Numbered from the stretch's first letter, positions 17,966 to 26,751 are shown. The stretch: 59,401 nucleotides of DNA from Thermoplasmatota archaeon (GCA_030740765.1 JASLWR010000015.1:1-59401), one strand, 5' to 3'. Notes: generated from the sequence alone by a model not told the origin. Numbers and translations: made by a program.

Positions 17966-19384
17966 ATGACCAGGACAGAGATACTTGGCCGGGAAAGTTC
18001 CAGACTCAGAAAACTCGGTCACAAGGGATGCGCATACATTGGAAAGGTAGTCTCCTACCCGGCAGGGCGTTACGAGGAGGTGGGTGAGATGTTCATGGAC
18101 ATAGTTTTCCCTCACTGCATCCTTGTGCTTGGAAAACGCGGTTCGGGAAAGTCCTACACTCTAGGTGTAATCGCCGAGGAGTTCGGTTTTCTGCAATCGA
18201 AGTATCGTGACCGCATCTCTGTGATCATGGTGGATACCATGAGTGTTTTCCATTCGCTGAAAAAGGAGAACAACATCACGGAGGAAATACGAAAATTACC
18301 CACTTTCGCCAATCTTCAAGCAAGGGGATTTCCCGATTATTCCCGCATTTTCATGCCCAAATCCACCATAGAAAAGGTAAGAGAGATGGGGCGAGATATA
18401 GCATTCGACAACATACTTCAGTTATCAATAAAGGACATCGAAATTTATGACTGGTTGAGTCTGTTCAACCTTACGCCCACCGAACCCGCCGGAGTGCTCA
18501 TTGCGAGAGCGATAGATAAGCTCCGTTCGGAAAAGTCGGTGTTCGGCTTTCAGGACATTTTCGAGGAGATAAAGATCCAGTTCGGTGACGAGTACCTAAA
18601 AGAGGGCGTTATAAACCTGTTTCGGATGGTGGAGAACATAGGCATATTCGGGGAGGTTGGCACGCCTATGGAGGAAATCGTGAGAGGGGGGCAGCTTAGC
18701 ATACTGGACATGGGATACATCGGCCACGTGAGCGGGTTCGATATCAGGAACCTGGTGGTGGGCATCATCTCCCGAAAACTTCTTTTGGAACGAACTCTTC
18801 ATACCACTGTGGAAATGCAGGCGGAAGCTTCATTAACCCCCAGCGCAGGTAAAAATATTATGAGAAAAACGCTCCCAATGGTCTACATGATGCTGGACGA
18901 GGCGCATCTTTTCATTCCCCGGGATAGAAAAACGCTATCCAGTACGCCGCTTATAGACTGGATAAATCTAGGTCGACATTCTGGACTATCACTTCTGATG
19001 GCCACGCAGAGTCCCTCTTCCATCGATCCCCACGTGCTGGGCCAGAGCGATCTGGTTATAGCCCACAACATCAGTTCGGCTGACGACATCGAGGCGCTGA
19101 ACAGGATACAGCAGACGTATATGAAGGGATCCAGGGACCTCCGGACCCTTGTGTCATCCATGGATTATCTTCCAGGCCTCGCGGTGATCTTCGACGACAG
19201 GACGCGTAAGGTGGAAATGTGCCGGATCAGGCCCAGGTGTTCATTGCATTTGGGGATGGATGCCAGCGCGATACCCTTATCCGAGAGGATGGGGCTCAGA
19301 TCAACCCACGAGGTCGGAGTGAGTACCAGGAAAAAGAGACCGGCATCAGAGATAATCAAGGACCTTCAGCGGATTTCCGATTAA
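17966..19384 (+). CDS. HerA-like hexameric ATPase (DUF87)
   Basis: 472 residues. The N-terminal barrel-like segment (YIGKVVSYPAGRYEEVGEMF) is followed by Walker A GKRGSGKS at 56-63. Walker B is MLDEAHLFIP near residue 310, and the sensor-like segment is LLMATQSPSSIDPHVLGQSD. This is the HerA/FtsK-type pumping ATPase layout. Classical HerA works with the NurA nuclease and Mre11-Rad50 in end resection, but no nurA is next to it. Many archaea carry extra HerA-like proteins of unknown role. The C-terminus ends in a basic stretch (STRKKRPASEI). A long hairpin begins about 50 bp after the stop. Confidence 0.88.
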   Translation: MTRTEILGRESSRLRKLGHKGCAYIGKVVSYPAGRYEEVGEMFMDIVFPHCILVLGKRGSGKSYTLGVIAEEFGFLQSKYRDRISVIMVDTMSVFHSLKKENNITEEIRKLPTFANLQARGFPDYSRIFMPKSTIEKVREMGRDIAFDNILQLSIKDIEIYDWLSLFNLTPTEPAGVLIARAIDKLRSEKSVFGFQDIFEEIKIQFGDEYLKEGVINLFRMVENIGIFGEVGTPMEEIVRGGQLSILDMGYIGHVSGFDIRNLVVGIISRKLLLERTLHTTVEMQAEASLTPSAGKNIMRKTLPMVYMMLDEAHLFIPRDRKTLSSTPLIDWINLGRHSGLSLLMATQSPSSIDPHVLGQSDLVIAHNISSADDIEALNRIQQTYMKGSRDLRTLVSSMDYLPGLAVIFDDRTRKVEMCRIRPRCSLHLGMDASAIPLSERMGLRSTHEVGVSTRKKRPASEIIKDLQRISD

Positions 19385-19429
19385 TCTTACCAATGTGTAA
19401 TTCGGAGACTTACCCCTCTTAATGCTCTT

Positions 19430-19790
19430 CTCCGAGGGCGATGGCCCGTACAGGGCGTGCATCGCCCTCGTCCACGATAAAAAAAAGTAACATAAAAACA
19501 GTAAAAGTCGGCTGGTGCCGACCATGAGGGGCGCGCCCCTCATGTTAATTTATTCTTGTTTTGGGGTCGGACCTGCGTTTCTTACGTCGCCCGTAGGCTT
19601 ATCCGTAGGAAACCAGCGGTTTCCGAGGATGATGGAGAAACAAAGTTTCTCCGAACCCTAATATAATCTGCGATTATATATCGGGCTCAGGTGTGCCGTA
19701 ACGTACACCTGTAGGAAACCTTGGTTTCCGAAGGTGCAGGTGCATCTGATGCACCGGAATGAAATGGGAACCGGAGTGAAACGGGAGCAG
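19430..19790. repeat. Large mosaic hairpin cluster with perfect 22-bp palindrome
   Basis: At least eight consecutive stems: CGAGGGCGATG/CATCGCCCTCG (19433-19470, inner GCCC/GGGC); GTCGGC/GCCGAC; a perfect 22-nt palindrome at 19523-19544 (half CATGAGGGGCG); GGAAACC/GGTTTCC (19608-19624, then GAGG); GGAGAAAC/GTTTCTCC (19634-19652); ATATAATC/GATTATAT (19661-19679); CAGGTGT/ACACCTG (19688-19711); GGAAACC/GGTTTCC (19714-19729); GGTGCA/TGCACC (19739-19755). A 19-mer at 19572-19590 recurs inverted at 49765-49783. Segment 19684-19710 recurs at 51311-51337. The first stem may also terminate herA transcripts. Confidence 0.85.
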
Positions 19791-19900
19791 GTCCTAGATA
19801 GATAAGAAGAGTAGAACGGTTCCCCGTGGAAGAATATCCAAAAGTAATAAAAAGGTGATACGTCATATTTGTTTAACTTCGAACGATCAAGGGTGGTAAA

Positions 19901-20545
19901 TTGGGAATCATAAAGACGGTTTTCGAGGAAAAGAAAAATGTCACAATGCCCATGGGCTCCATCGTGATCTTCATGATAATGATCACCATATTCTGGGGTA
20001 TGAGCAGCGCGGAAACTCTCACGGAAGCAAGGATACAGGAACTGATAAAGGAGAGAATTGCAGGAGACAACATCGGCGATATATCGAAACTGGTAAAAAT
20101 TGAAGGCACCCCCCAAACCGAGGATGGAAGGGCTGACGAAGGCGTCGATAGTCAGTTAAAGAAATCGGTTGACGATTCGAACATATGTGAGATTACCTTT
20201 ACACTCAGCTGGTCGGATGAGGGGGACGCCGATGCCAGACACACAAATGAGCCGGATTCTTTCACCATAAAGGTGGAAAGCCCGGATGGCTCATATTCGA
20301 AGGAGGAAACGGGAAAAAACGGGCAGGGAAGCGAGGGGAATATCGTACTATCCATAACCCTGTTCGACGAGTCAAACCCACCCAAATCTCTGCCGTTCCT
20401 GAACGGGACTGGGGACTGGAAGATCAGTATTTCGGTGCAAGCAGGGGACCAGGAGCCTTTGATCCCGAGCCTTTTTGGAATGCGTACCTATTCGGACACT
20501 GGTAACGATTTTACCCTTACGACGTCTTACCTGTACACAGAGTAG
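19901..20545 (+). CDS. Secreted or membrane-anchored protein of unknown family
   Basis: A 214-residue protein. A signal anchor at residues ~17-37 (GSIVIFMIMITIFWGMSSA) is followed by a short helical acidic linker. The ~120-residue beta-rich domain (ITFTLSWSDEGDADARHTNEPDSFTIKVESPDG ... DWKISISVQAGDQEP) looks like an immunoglobulin-like or jelly-roll ectodomain. The start is TTG at 19901, preceded by GGGTGG; no ATG is better placed. It follows the large hairpin cluster, which would lie in its 5' region. Function unknown. Confidence 0.7.
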   Translation: MGIIKTVFEEKKNVTMPMGSIVIFMIMITIFWGMSSAETLTEARIQELIKERIAGDNIGDISKLVKIEGTPQTEDGRADEGVDSQLKKSVDDSNICEITFTLSWSDEGDADARHTNEPDSFTIKVESPDGSYSKEETGKNGQGSEGNIVLSITLFDESNPPKSLPFLNGTGDWKISISVQAGDQEPLIPSLFGMRTYSDTGNDFTLTTSYLYTE

Positions 20546-20570
20546 GAAAGACGGCAGGTCAGGAATTTTA

Positions 20571-21797
20571 CTAATCATTTCCCTGAAGGATCAAAAGCTC
20601 CTTTATACTCTTCTTGATCATCTCAAGAGCGTACTGGAAGTCTCCTGAATCCATGGCGTCTGATGCCTTCTTGAACATGTTTCTCGCGGAACTAACGTCC
20701 ACGGTGCCGCCCTTGGCTTCGGAAAACCTTCTTTTGGCTACAGGTAAAAGTTTCGATATCTCTTGATAATATTTCATCATGTCCCGCACCAACTCATCAA
20801 GGCTGACGGCCAGGCTCGCCGCATTCGAAACATTGCCGTTGGCCACTTCCTTTTTGAGTTCCTCATAATCTCGGGAAAGGGGTGCCAGTTCGGGTTCCCA
20901 CGAGAAAAGTTCCTTCACGTTATGCTGTAACGGAGGCAATAGTTCCTCCAACCTGAGCTGATCCCTCAACAGCGTGTCCAACTCCTCGTGGAGAATGGCA
21001 AGGGTCTTGTTGGACTTGTTGTACATGCCTTTCTTGTAATACTTCTCAGCCTTAACGAGCATCCCACCAATGGGTAGAGTATTGATACCTCTCTTTTCAG
21101 CCAGATCGATCTTGTCCACCGATCTCGCCAGCTTGTCCGTTGCATCGGTGAAGACATCTTTCAGGCCATCTAGCATGAGAGGAACCCTTTCAGCCAGGCG
21201 CATGGCTTCAGCAACGTTGTACTCCTTCATCTTCACCCTTGCGTCTTTTAGCGCATTCACCATGTTCTGGACGTATACTCCCTCTTTCTTCAGCAACGCG
21301 ATCTCCTTGATCAAAGGTTGCAGATAGTTCTTCAGGGCCTCCATATCATCGTAATAGATCAGTTCACGCCGGAGCTTGCTGGCCTTTTCGAAAAAACCCT
21401 TGGGATTCTTTTTCTCCGCTTCTGCAAGCATCTCCTTGTACTGGTTTTCCAAGTGCTCCACGGTTTCTTTCTTTCTCCGGAACTCCTCCATGAAGAGTTT
21501 CATCTCCGCCATGTGTTCTTCCACATCGTCCATTGCCGGATTTTTTGCCTTTTCACGTGCCATCCTGAGATAATATTTATCGAGAATTTTTCGTACGGTA
21601 ATGGATTTTTCCATGGCGCTCTTGTACTGCCGGTCTACAAAAAGGTCTTCCATGGAGCTTATTTCATCGTCGAGGTTCTCCGGGAGATCGATCTCATCCC
21701 TGATATCATCCCTCATCATCGTGAGGGCGGCCATGCTACGCTCGAGCTTGCCCATCTCCGCGTAGAAATCCTGCCCGATGTTCCTCGGCTCGGTCAT
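20571..21797 (-). CDS. Helical-repeat coiled-coil protein
   Basis: A 408-residue, wholly helical, charged cytoplasmic protein. Long coiled-coil stretches lie at about 75-150. The C-terminal segments have the pattern 'D(V/I)SxAxxxxKKAxxxxxxGDFxxALEM', also found repeatedly in the 883-residue protein at 51403-54054. No catalytic motif is seen. I start at the ATG at 21797 (MTEPRNIGQDF). The longer frame to 21848 would overlap an ATATATTTATC promoter at a leaderless distance. It converges with the secreted protein gene. A scaffold role is likely but unproven. Confidence 0.7.
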   Translation of the reverse strand: MTEPRNIGQDFYAEMGKLERSMAALTMMRDDIRDEIDLPENLDDEISSMEDLFVDRQYKSAMEKSITVRKILDKYYLRMAREKAKNPAMDDVEEHMAEMKLFMEEFRRKKETVEHLENQYKEMLAEAEKKNPKGFFEKASKLRRELIYYDDMEALKNYLQPLIKEIALLKKEGVYVQNMVNALKDARVKMKEYNVAEAMRLAERVPLMLDGLKDVFTDATDKLARSVDKIDLAEKRGINTLPIGGMLVKAEKYYKKGMYNKSNKTLAILHEELDTLLRDQLRLEELLPPLQHNVKELFSWEPELAPLSRDYEELKKEVANGNVSNAASLAVSLDELVRDMMKYYQEISKLLPVAKRRFSEAKGGTVDVSSARNMFKKASDAMDSGDFQYALEMIKKSIKELLILQGND

Positions 21798-21940
21798 TGT
21801 GGTTAAATAATAAATTCGATGATAAATATATTGTTGAGAAAAAAACACTTTTTATAACCCATGGGGGTTTTGCGTTTTCAAATAAGTCGTACGTTCCTAT
21901 TGAGTGAGAGTGATTAGCAAAAAAAGGAATGGAAGTATCT

Positions 21941-22333
21941 TCAATCTCCAATGAATATTGTATTGTCCAGTCCTTTAAAATGGGGATCCCCCGTGATAAC
22001 CGGTGCGGAAACGGCTTTGCCGGTTTCCAGAATTATTGCATCGGCCAGACCAAAATTTCTTCGTTTACTTCTCATGATTTTTCGGGTCTTTCCGGCTCTT
22101 TCCGCGATATCGATATTGAGGTTATAGATATAACTCTTGCTCATGATAAAATGTAGATCATCTTCCCAAAAATCCCAGTTTTCCGCATTGTATTTTGCAG
22201 ATAGTTCCGCAATGACGATCATGGGAGTAACCCCCTTTTCATTTTCAACATAATTCCGTACCTTTTCACCTTTCGGGGAGCCTCGAAAATACTCGATCCA
22301 AGCGTAGGAATCGAAAACACAATCATAGCTCAT
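21941..22333 (-). CDS. vapC: VapC-type PIN-domain toxin
   Basis: A 130-residue PIN ribonuclease. The four acidic residues of the active site are D8 (VFDSYAW), E43 (VIAELS), D97 (GLADAII) and D115 (ITGDPHF), with normal spacing. VapC toxins cleave RNA, commonly tRNA or rRNA, when freed from VapB. I start at the ATG at 22333, which has GGTGA five bases upstream. A GTG at 22342 is the longer alternative. The start overlaps the end of vapB by 11 bp, so translation is coupled. Confidence 0.9.
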   Translation of the reverse strand: MSYDCVFDSYAWIEYFRGSPKGEKVRNYVENEKGVTPMIVIAELSAKYNAENWDFWEDDLHFIMSKSYIYNLNIDIAERAGKTRKIMRSKRRNFGLADAIILETGKAVSAPVITGDPHFKGLDNTIFIGD

Positions 22334-22523
22334 GGAATTCACCTTCGTCTGCGGCAGTGAATTCTGTCATCTCAGGATGAGCGCCAAATCTCGTTTTTGG
22401 GGTTTTCCTCTTGAGATCGATCAGATTATTGATAACCTCGTCTAAGGAGTTGGCATTGTATTCCCCCTTGATCTCCTTGAGGAGTTGCAGGGTATTCTCT
22501 CTTACCTGAATTGTCGTTGCCAT
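22323..22523 (-). CDS. vapB: VapB-type antitoxin
   Basis: 66 residues from the ATG at 22523 (MATTIQVRENTLQLLKEIK). The N-terminus is a ribbon-helix-helix fold with the TTIQV strand that docks in the DNA groove. The C-terminal half (KTPKTRFGAHPEMTEFT) is the flexible part that wraps VapC. A GTG four codons upstream is possible. It is the first gene of a two-gene operon with vapC. Two tandem 12-bp repeats directly upstream are the likely autoregulatory operator. Confidence 0.88.
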   Translation of the reverse strand: MATTIQVRENTLQLLKEIKGEYNANSLDEVINNLIDLKRKTPKTRFGAHPEMTEFTAADEGEFHEL

Positions 22524-22535
22524 TCTACCACTCAA

Positions 22536-22559
22536 CTATAGTTATAGCTATAGTTATAG
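22536..22559 (-). promoter_or_regulatory. Tandem 12-bp operator of vapBC
   Basis: CTATAGTTATAG occurs twice end to end, at 22536-22547 and 22548-22559, starting 12 bases upstream of vapB. It overlaps TATA-like sequence, fitting repression by the ribbon-helix-helix antitoxin or the complex. The centre TATAGCTATA is itself palindromic. Confidence 0.7.
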
Positions 22560-22745
22560 ATAAATGTTTCTGAGCGGTAAGGTCTGATAAGAACGGTTTT
22601 GAGGTCGGCATTCTTAATCTTCATCAGATGCTCTATTGGATTTTATAAAAAAGAGAAAGTATACTCTGGTCCATGAATGATAACATCGAATATCCCTTCA
22701 AATAAATAGGTAATGAAAATGCCAAAAACCGCGAAATATGAAAAC

Positions 22746-22967
22746 TTAAAAGGTCTCGAGCTTGAACATCACATCCGAGCCCTTAAGCTCCAGCATTATC
22801 ATGTCCCCAAAGTTGAGTATCTCATCTATATCGGCCTCATGATCCCACTGGTACTCGAAGTCATATGCACCCTCGATGGGTCGGAATCCCATGCCTAAAA
22901 GATGTTTCGTCACCTCGGATGGTTTGGAGCCGTTTGACGAGAACCACACAACAAGATATGTCTTCAT
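22746..22967 (-). CDS. Small conserved-looking hypothetical protein
   Basis: A 73-residue soluble protein beginning MKTYLVVWFSSNGSKPSEVT, with alternating strands and one helix consistent with a ferredoxin-like alpha/beta fold. GGTGAG five bases before the ATG and a well-behaved composition support expression. It carries no motif I recognise. It is followed on the same strand by the VapBC pair and preceded by the DUF4332-like gene. Confidence 0.65.
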   Translation of the reverse strand: MKTYLVVWFSSNGSKPSEVTKHLLGMGFRPIEGAYDFEYQWDHEADIDEILNFGDMIMLELKGSDVMFKLETF

Positions 22968-23055
22968 AAATACTCACCTTTTTACACTCAGCACGAAGGA
23001 TTCAATCCTATTTAAACATTGGTCATTCTTGGGAGCGAAACAATAAGTGCGTTGA

Positions 23056-23487
23056 TCAGTATTTCAAAAAACGTTCCATTTCTTTTGCCCTGGCCACCCA
23101 TTCTTTGACATCATCCCCGGTAGGTTTGTCGTTCACATCGTCCAGGAAAGCAATGTCATATTCCTCGATCGCCTGATAGAGCCTTTCCGGGTTTCGCTGC
23201 GCGAGTTCCGGTATTGTATCCACACCCACTTTTTCCAACAGCCATGCCCAGGGCGGCGTGATAGTCTCGATCCTCAAAAGATCAGCCATGTTTGCCATTG
23301 TCAGTATGTCACCCTCATGGATATCCAGTAAATCCGTCAGGATCTGCCGGTCGTTCCTTGTAATGCACATCTCAAGGAATTCCTTGGTTGTGGTGATCTC
23401 CTGTTCTTCCAGCTTTTCCGCGATGGTATCATCCACACCGATCAGAACCCGGATCGGGTAGTCGGTGGTACCTTTTTTCTTCGCCAT
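23056..23487 (-). CDS. DUF4332-like helix-hairpin-helix protein
   Basis: A 143-residue helical protein with two helix-hairpin-helix-like units. The first (VLIGVDDTIAEKLEEQEITTTKEFLEMC) is at ~14-45. The second (LLRIETITPPWAWLLEKVGVDTIPELAQRNPERLYQAI) is at ~70-108. The second is the typical DUF4332 pattern. DUF4332 is related to HhH domains that bind DNA backbone, but the function is not established. AAAGGGGG lies upstream of the ATG. It appears monocistronic. Confidence 0.7.
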   Translation of the reverse strand: MAKKKGTTDYPIRVLIGVDDTIAEKLEEQEITTTKEFLEMCITRNDRQILTDLLDIHEGDILTMANMADLLRIETITPPWAWLLEKVGVDTIPELAQRNPERLYQAIEEYDIAFLDDVNDKPTGDDVKEWVARAKEMERFLKY

Positions 23488-23615
23488 ACGATAAGCCCCC
23501 TTTCAGTCATCTAGGTATTATTGCAGCTACTATAAAAAAATTGACCTTATTTAAGAAAGGTCACTCAGGGAATTCGGGAAACCGGGAATCGTAACGATCC
23601 AATTCCAACTAAATA

Positions 23616-24599
23616 TCAATATTTCCGCGTGATGTTGTAATCAGCCAGCGCTTTTAGGACCGCTTTCGCCGGACTCGGGGAAAAGAAGTCAAGGGACCTC
23701 TTTGCTCTTTCAGCATACCGCTCGGCCTCCCTTCTCGCACGGTCCACGGAACCGAGTTTAACAAGAACCTCCGCGGCCTTGTCGAGGTCTTTCTCGGAAG
23801 CAGACTGGTTTCCCAGCACCCGGTCGAGTATTTTCCTTTCCGCCGGGCCAGCCTTTTCGAATGCGGTCACTATTATCAACGTCTTCTTGTTCTTCTTCAG
23901 ATCGCTTTTCGAGGTCTTTCCCATCTCATGCGAAAGCGAGACAACGTCCAGATGGTCGTCTGAAAGCTGGAAGGATATCCCGAAATTCATGCCGAAGTCC
24001 CCCAAAGCCAAAACCGCCTCCTCGCTAGCTCCGGATATCAACGCGCCTCCCCTGCAGGCCATCTCGAATATCTTCGCGGTCTTGTTCTCGATCATCCTGA
24101 AGTACTCTTCCACGGTGACATCGTCCCTTATCTCAAAATCGATATCATCCTGCTGTCCTTCGCCTATGGCTCTAACGGTGACTGCCATTTCTCGTACAAG
24201 CCTACGGAACGTCGCGTCGCTGCAGTTGCTACGCGTAACGATATCGAATGCGTGAGAATGGAGACCGTTCCCGGCATTTATTGCTGTTGGAATGCTGAAT
24301 TCATTGTGTACGGTGGGTGTCCCTCTTCTCAGGTCGTCCTCGTCCATTATGTCATCATGTACCAGAGTGAAGTTGTGTATCAATTCTAGCGCGACCCCGA
24401 AGGGCATTACTTCTTCCACCCGACCCCCGGCTAGCTCGCAGGCAAGCATGGCGCATATGGGTCTAAGGCGTTTCCCCCCGGCATTGGGAAGATGCTCCAT
24501 GGCACTTCTCAAGTTGGCCTGAACAATGGGGTCGAATATATTTTTTAGATATTCCTCTACCTCATTCTTTCTTGATTCTAATTCCAACCTAAGATTCAA
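23616..24599 (-). CDS. idsA: Polyprenyl (geranylgeranyl) diphosphate synthase
   Basis: 327 residues of a trans-prenyltransferase. The first Asp-rich motif is HDDIMDEDD (D82, D83, D86) followed by RRGTPTVH. The second is SDDHLDV near residue 222. GGKRLRP at 41-47 binds isopentenyl diphosphate. The enzyme condenses IPP with allylic diphosphates to make the C20 or longer chains of archaeal lipids. Product length is not certain from sequence. The start is TTG at 24599, supported by GGAGGGAG a few bases upstream; no ATG fits. An RmlB-like gene lies 105 bp upstream on the same strand. Confidence 0.92.
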   Translation of the reverse strand: MNLRLELESRKNEVEEYLKNIFDPIVQANLRSAMEHLPNAGGKRLRPICAMLACELAGGRVEEVMPFGVALELIHNFTLVHDDIMDEDDLRRGTPTVHNEFSIPTAINAGNGLHSHAFDIVTRSNCSDATFRRLVREMAVTVRAIGEGQQDDIDFEIRDDVTVEEYFRMIENKTAKIFEMACRGGALISGASEEAVLALGDFGMNFGISFQLSDDHLDVVSLSHEMGKTSKSDLKKNKKTLIIVTAFEKAGPAERKILDRVLGNQSASEKDLDKAAEVLVKLGSVDRARREAERYAERAKRSLDFFSPSPAKAVLKALADYNITRKY

Positions 24600-24704
24600 T
24601 TACTCCCTCCGATCTTACCTTGAGTGCTCATTAATATCACTGCAGTCTATATATCTTTTTCCCGGAATTTCGTCTGCTATCAGGAACAAAAACACTTTCA
24701 TGCT

Positions 24705-25691
24705 TCACCACCAGTTATCATACTCACCACCCCGATGCTCCATGTACCAGCTAACCGTTCTTTTCAGCCCCTCCTCGAAGTCAAAAATAGGTTCCCAGCC
24801 CGTTACCCTGCGGATCTTATTCCAATTCACGCGATGTCTTTCCACGTGTGCCGGCCTGTCATCCACCCATTCTATTACGTTTTCCCCATCAATATCCAGC
24901 AAGCCAGTAATAGAGCCGGTTATTTCGAGAACGGATTTCTCCACGCCGGAACCTATATTGAAAACTTCACCGACAACGTTAGCTGAAAAATGCTCTATGA
25001 GAGATAGTATTGCCCGGCAGGTATCTTTCACATAAAGCCACTCTCTCGTATTTCCACCGTGCCCGTACACAGGCACTTTCTCACCGGCAATCATTCTTTC
25101 GATGAACTTAGGTATGAGTTTTTCAGGATACTGTCTCGGCCCGAAATTGTTCACCGGTCTTACTATACACACCGGTACGTCGTAGGTAGCAAAAAAGGAT
25201 CTGGCGGTGAGGTCCGCGGCGGCTTTGGATGCCGCATAAGGGCTTGCGGGCCTTAACAGAGTATCACTCTCCGTGGCAGACTCGGAGCAGTTCCCGTATA
25301 CCTCGTCCGTGGAGACCACTACTATCTTCCGGACCTCGTGACGCCGACATGATTCAAGAACATTCAGCGTTCCCATGACATTAGTTTCGAAAAATGGTCG
25401 AGCAGAAGATATGGATCGATCCACATGCGTTTCGGCAGCAAAATGGACCACCACGCCAGCACCTTTCAACACCCTGTCAACCGTTTCACTCTGGCAAACG
25501 GAGTCCTCTACGATAGATAACTTGCTATTCCCCGCATGTGCTTCGAGGTTCCTCCGGGAGCCGCAGTAAGTATTCGCATCCAGCACTACAAGCTCTCGTC
25601 CGGGTCTGGTGGATAAAATCATATCAACAAAATGCGATCCTATGAAACCGAGACCCCCGGTAACGACTATCTTCTCACCCGGTAAGCTCAA
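24705..25691 (-). CDS. rmlB: dTDP-glucose 4,6-dehydratase-like SDR enzyme
   Basis: 328 residues of the extended short-chain dehydrogenase family. The NAD-binding motif is GGLGFIGS at 12-19. The dehydratase signature STDEVYG lies near 127-133, and the YAASK catalytic pair near 151-155. Length and the TDEVYG motif point to dTDP-glucose 4,6-dehydratase, a step in making deoxysugars for surface glycans. No rmlA, rmlC or rmlD is adjacent, so other nucleotide-sugar dehydratase roles remain possible. The start is TTG at 25691, whose first bases overlap the stop codon of a 38-codon ORF upstream, suggesting coupled translation. Confidence 0.88.
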   Translation of the reverse strand: MSLPGEKIVVTGGLGFIGSHFVDMILSTRPGRELVVLDANTYCGSRRNLEAHAGNSKLSIVEDSVCQSETVDRVLKGAGVVVHFAAETHVDRSISSARPFFETNVMGTLNVLESCRRHEVRKIVVVSTDEVYGNCSESATESDTLLRPASPYAASKAAADLTARSFFATYDVPVCIVRPVNNFGPRQYPEKLIPKFIERMIAGEKVPVYGHGGNTREWLYVKDTCRAILSLIEHFSANVVGEVFNIGSGVEKSVLEITGSITGLLDIDGENVIEWVDDRPAHVERHRVNWNKIRRVTGWEPIFDFEEGLKRTVSWYMEHRGGEYDNWW

Positions 25692-25804
25692 TCCGGTCCC
25701 CCCATTATGATATTGGCGATTCCCTTTTTACGCACTACGAAGGTATATCCATTAGGTATCAAACAGGGTTCGAGCGCCGTGATTCCAAGTTCCTCTATCA
25801 TCAT
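25688..25804 (-). CDS. Possible 38-residue leader ORF coupled to rmlB
   Basis: An ORF from the ATG at 25804 encodes MMIEELGITALEPCLIPNGY and, after 18 more residues, ends GGPD. Its stop TGA overlaps the TTG start of rmlB (TTGA), a classic coupled junction. The GGGGGG in its last codons serves as the ribosome binding site of rmlB. The composition is protein-like, but the ORF is too short to judge alone. It could be a real small protein or an upstream regulatory ORF. Confidence 0.45.
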   Translation of the reverse strand: MMIEELGITALEPCLIPNGYTFVVRKKGIANIIMGGPD

Positions 25805-25892
25805 GAAAAAACCCTGAAATTAGAAATCGCCATGCAGGTCAAAAGAGGGCTCCGACCCATGCGATGAAAGGAAAAGGTCTTTGAGAAAACGA

Positions 25893-26570
25893 TTATTCCA
25901 TTCTGAATACGTTTATACCTTCAATGGAGAGTTCCATGGATAGAACGTCCTTGCTGTGGTTCGTACCCCTTAATTTCCTTACTCTCATAAGGTTCTTGTA
26001 GACCAGGGGATTATCCAGCGTCTTGAGCTCCAGAAATATCAGCCCGTCTACCATGTATGCTTCGATATCAGCAATACTCGCAGGGGTTTTCTCCCCGATA
26101 ATGGTTGTTAGTACATTCAAATTCCGAAGAGCTGTGAGAAACTCATAAAGATATTTTCTGTAATCGAAAGCGGAAGCGAAAAGGTGTGAAAGAGGCAATG
26201 GATCGATAACGATTCGCTGAGCCTTCGTCTGTCGAACTACATCGGCTATGGTGGAAAGAGCCTTCTTCGGTCCCATAGTCTGGATCGACGTCCCCAGGTC
26301 CCAGAACTGTACCTTCCCCGATTTGACTAGTTCCTCATCATAGAAATCAAATTTTGACATGAACTTCTTGACCATGAACACGGGTTCTGCCACACCGGTC
26401 ATGTAGATATTCGTTTCCCCCTGTTTTGCTCCCCAGAACAACGATTGCATCCCGAAAGTTGTCTTTCCAGTTCCGGGTTCTCCCAGAACGAGTATTACAG
26501 AAGGAAATGGGAAACCACCTTCGATGACTTCATCCAGGCCCGGAATGCCTGATGGTAAGCGCTCAAACAT
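25893..26570 (-). CDS. KaiC-like RecA-superfamily ATPase
   Basis: 225 residues, a single KaiC/RadA-type domain. The opening GIPGLDEVIEGGFPFPSVILVLGEP contains Walker A GEPGTGKTT at 30-38. The Walker B strand RIVIDPLPLSHLF is near 110-122. Archaeal single-domain KaiC-like proteins act in signalling and, as ArlH, in archaellum assembly. No arl genes are nearby, so the role is unknown. GGTGG lies ~9 bases upstream of the ATG. The gene diverges from the CPBP operon, and the two share a 242-bp promoter region. Confidence 0.85.
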   Translation of the reverse strand: MFERLPSGIPGLDEVIEGGFPFPSVILVLGEPGTGKTTFGMQSLFWGAKQGETNIYMTGVAEPVFMVKKFMSKFDFYDEELVKSGKVQFWDLGTSIQTMGPKKALSTIADVVRQTKAQRIVIDPLPLSHLFASAFDYRKYLYEFLTALRNLNVLTTIIGEKTPASIADIEAYMVDGLIFLELKTLDNPLVYKNLMRVRKLRGTNHSKDVLSMELSIEGINVFRME

Positions 26571-26738
26571 TTATTCAACCACCTATATACGTCTTTATTT
26601 TGGAATTCATATGATCCATTATGATTAAAAAACATTTCTGGTCATATATTCAAACGGTACCAGATTGGGATTTGATAATATTAACATTTTGTGGTGCATT
26701 TCTATTATTATATAACCGTATGGAACGCCCGGATATAG

Positions 26739-26751
26739 ATATTTATATATA
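26739..26751 (+). promoter_or_regulatory. Candidate TATA box for the CPBP-UbiA-radical SAM operon
   Basis: An A/T tract, tatttatatataac, lies about 60-70 bp before the GTG start at 26813, which has GGAGGAGGAT in front. This would give a leader of ~40 bases. Confidence 0.4.
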
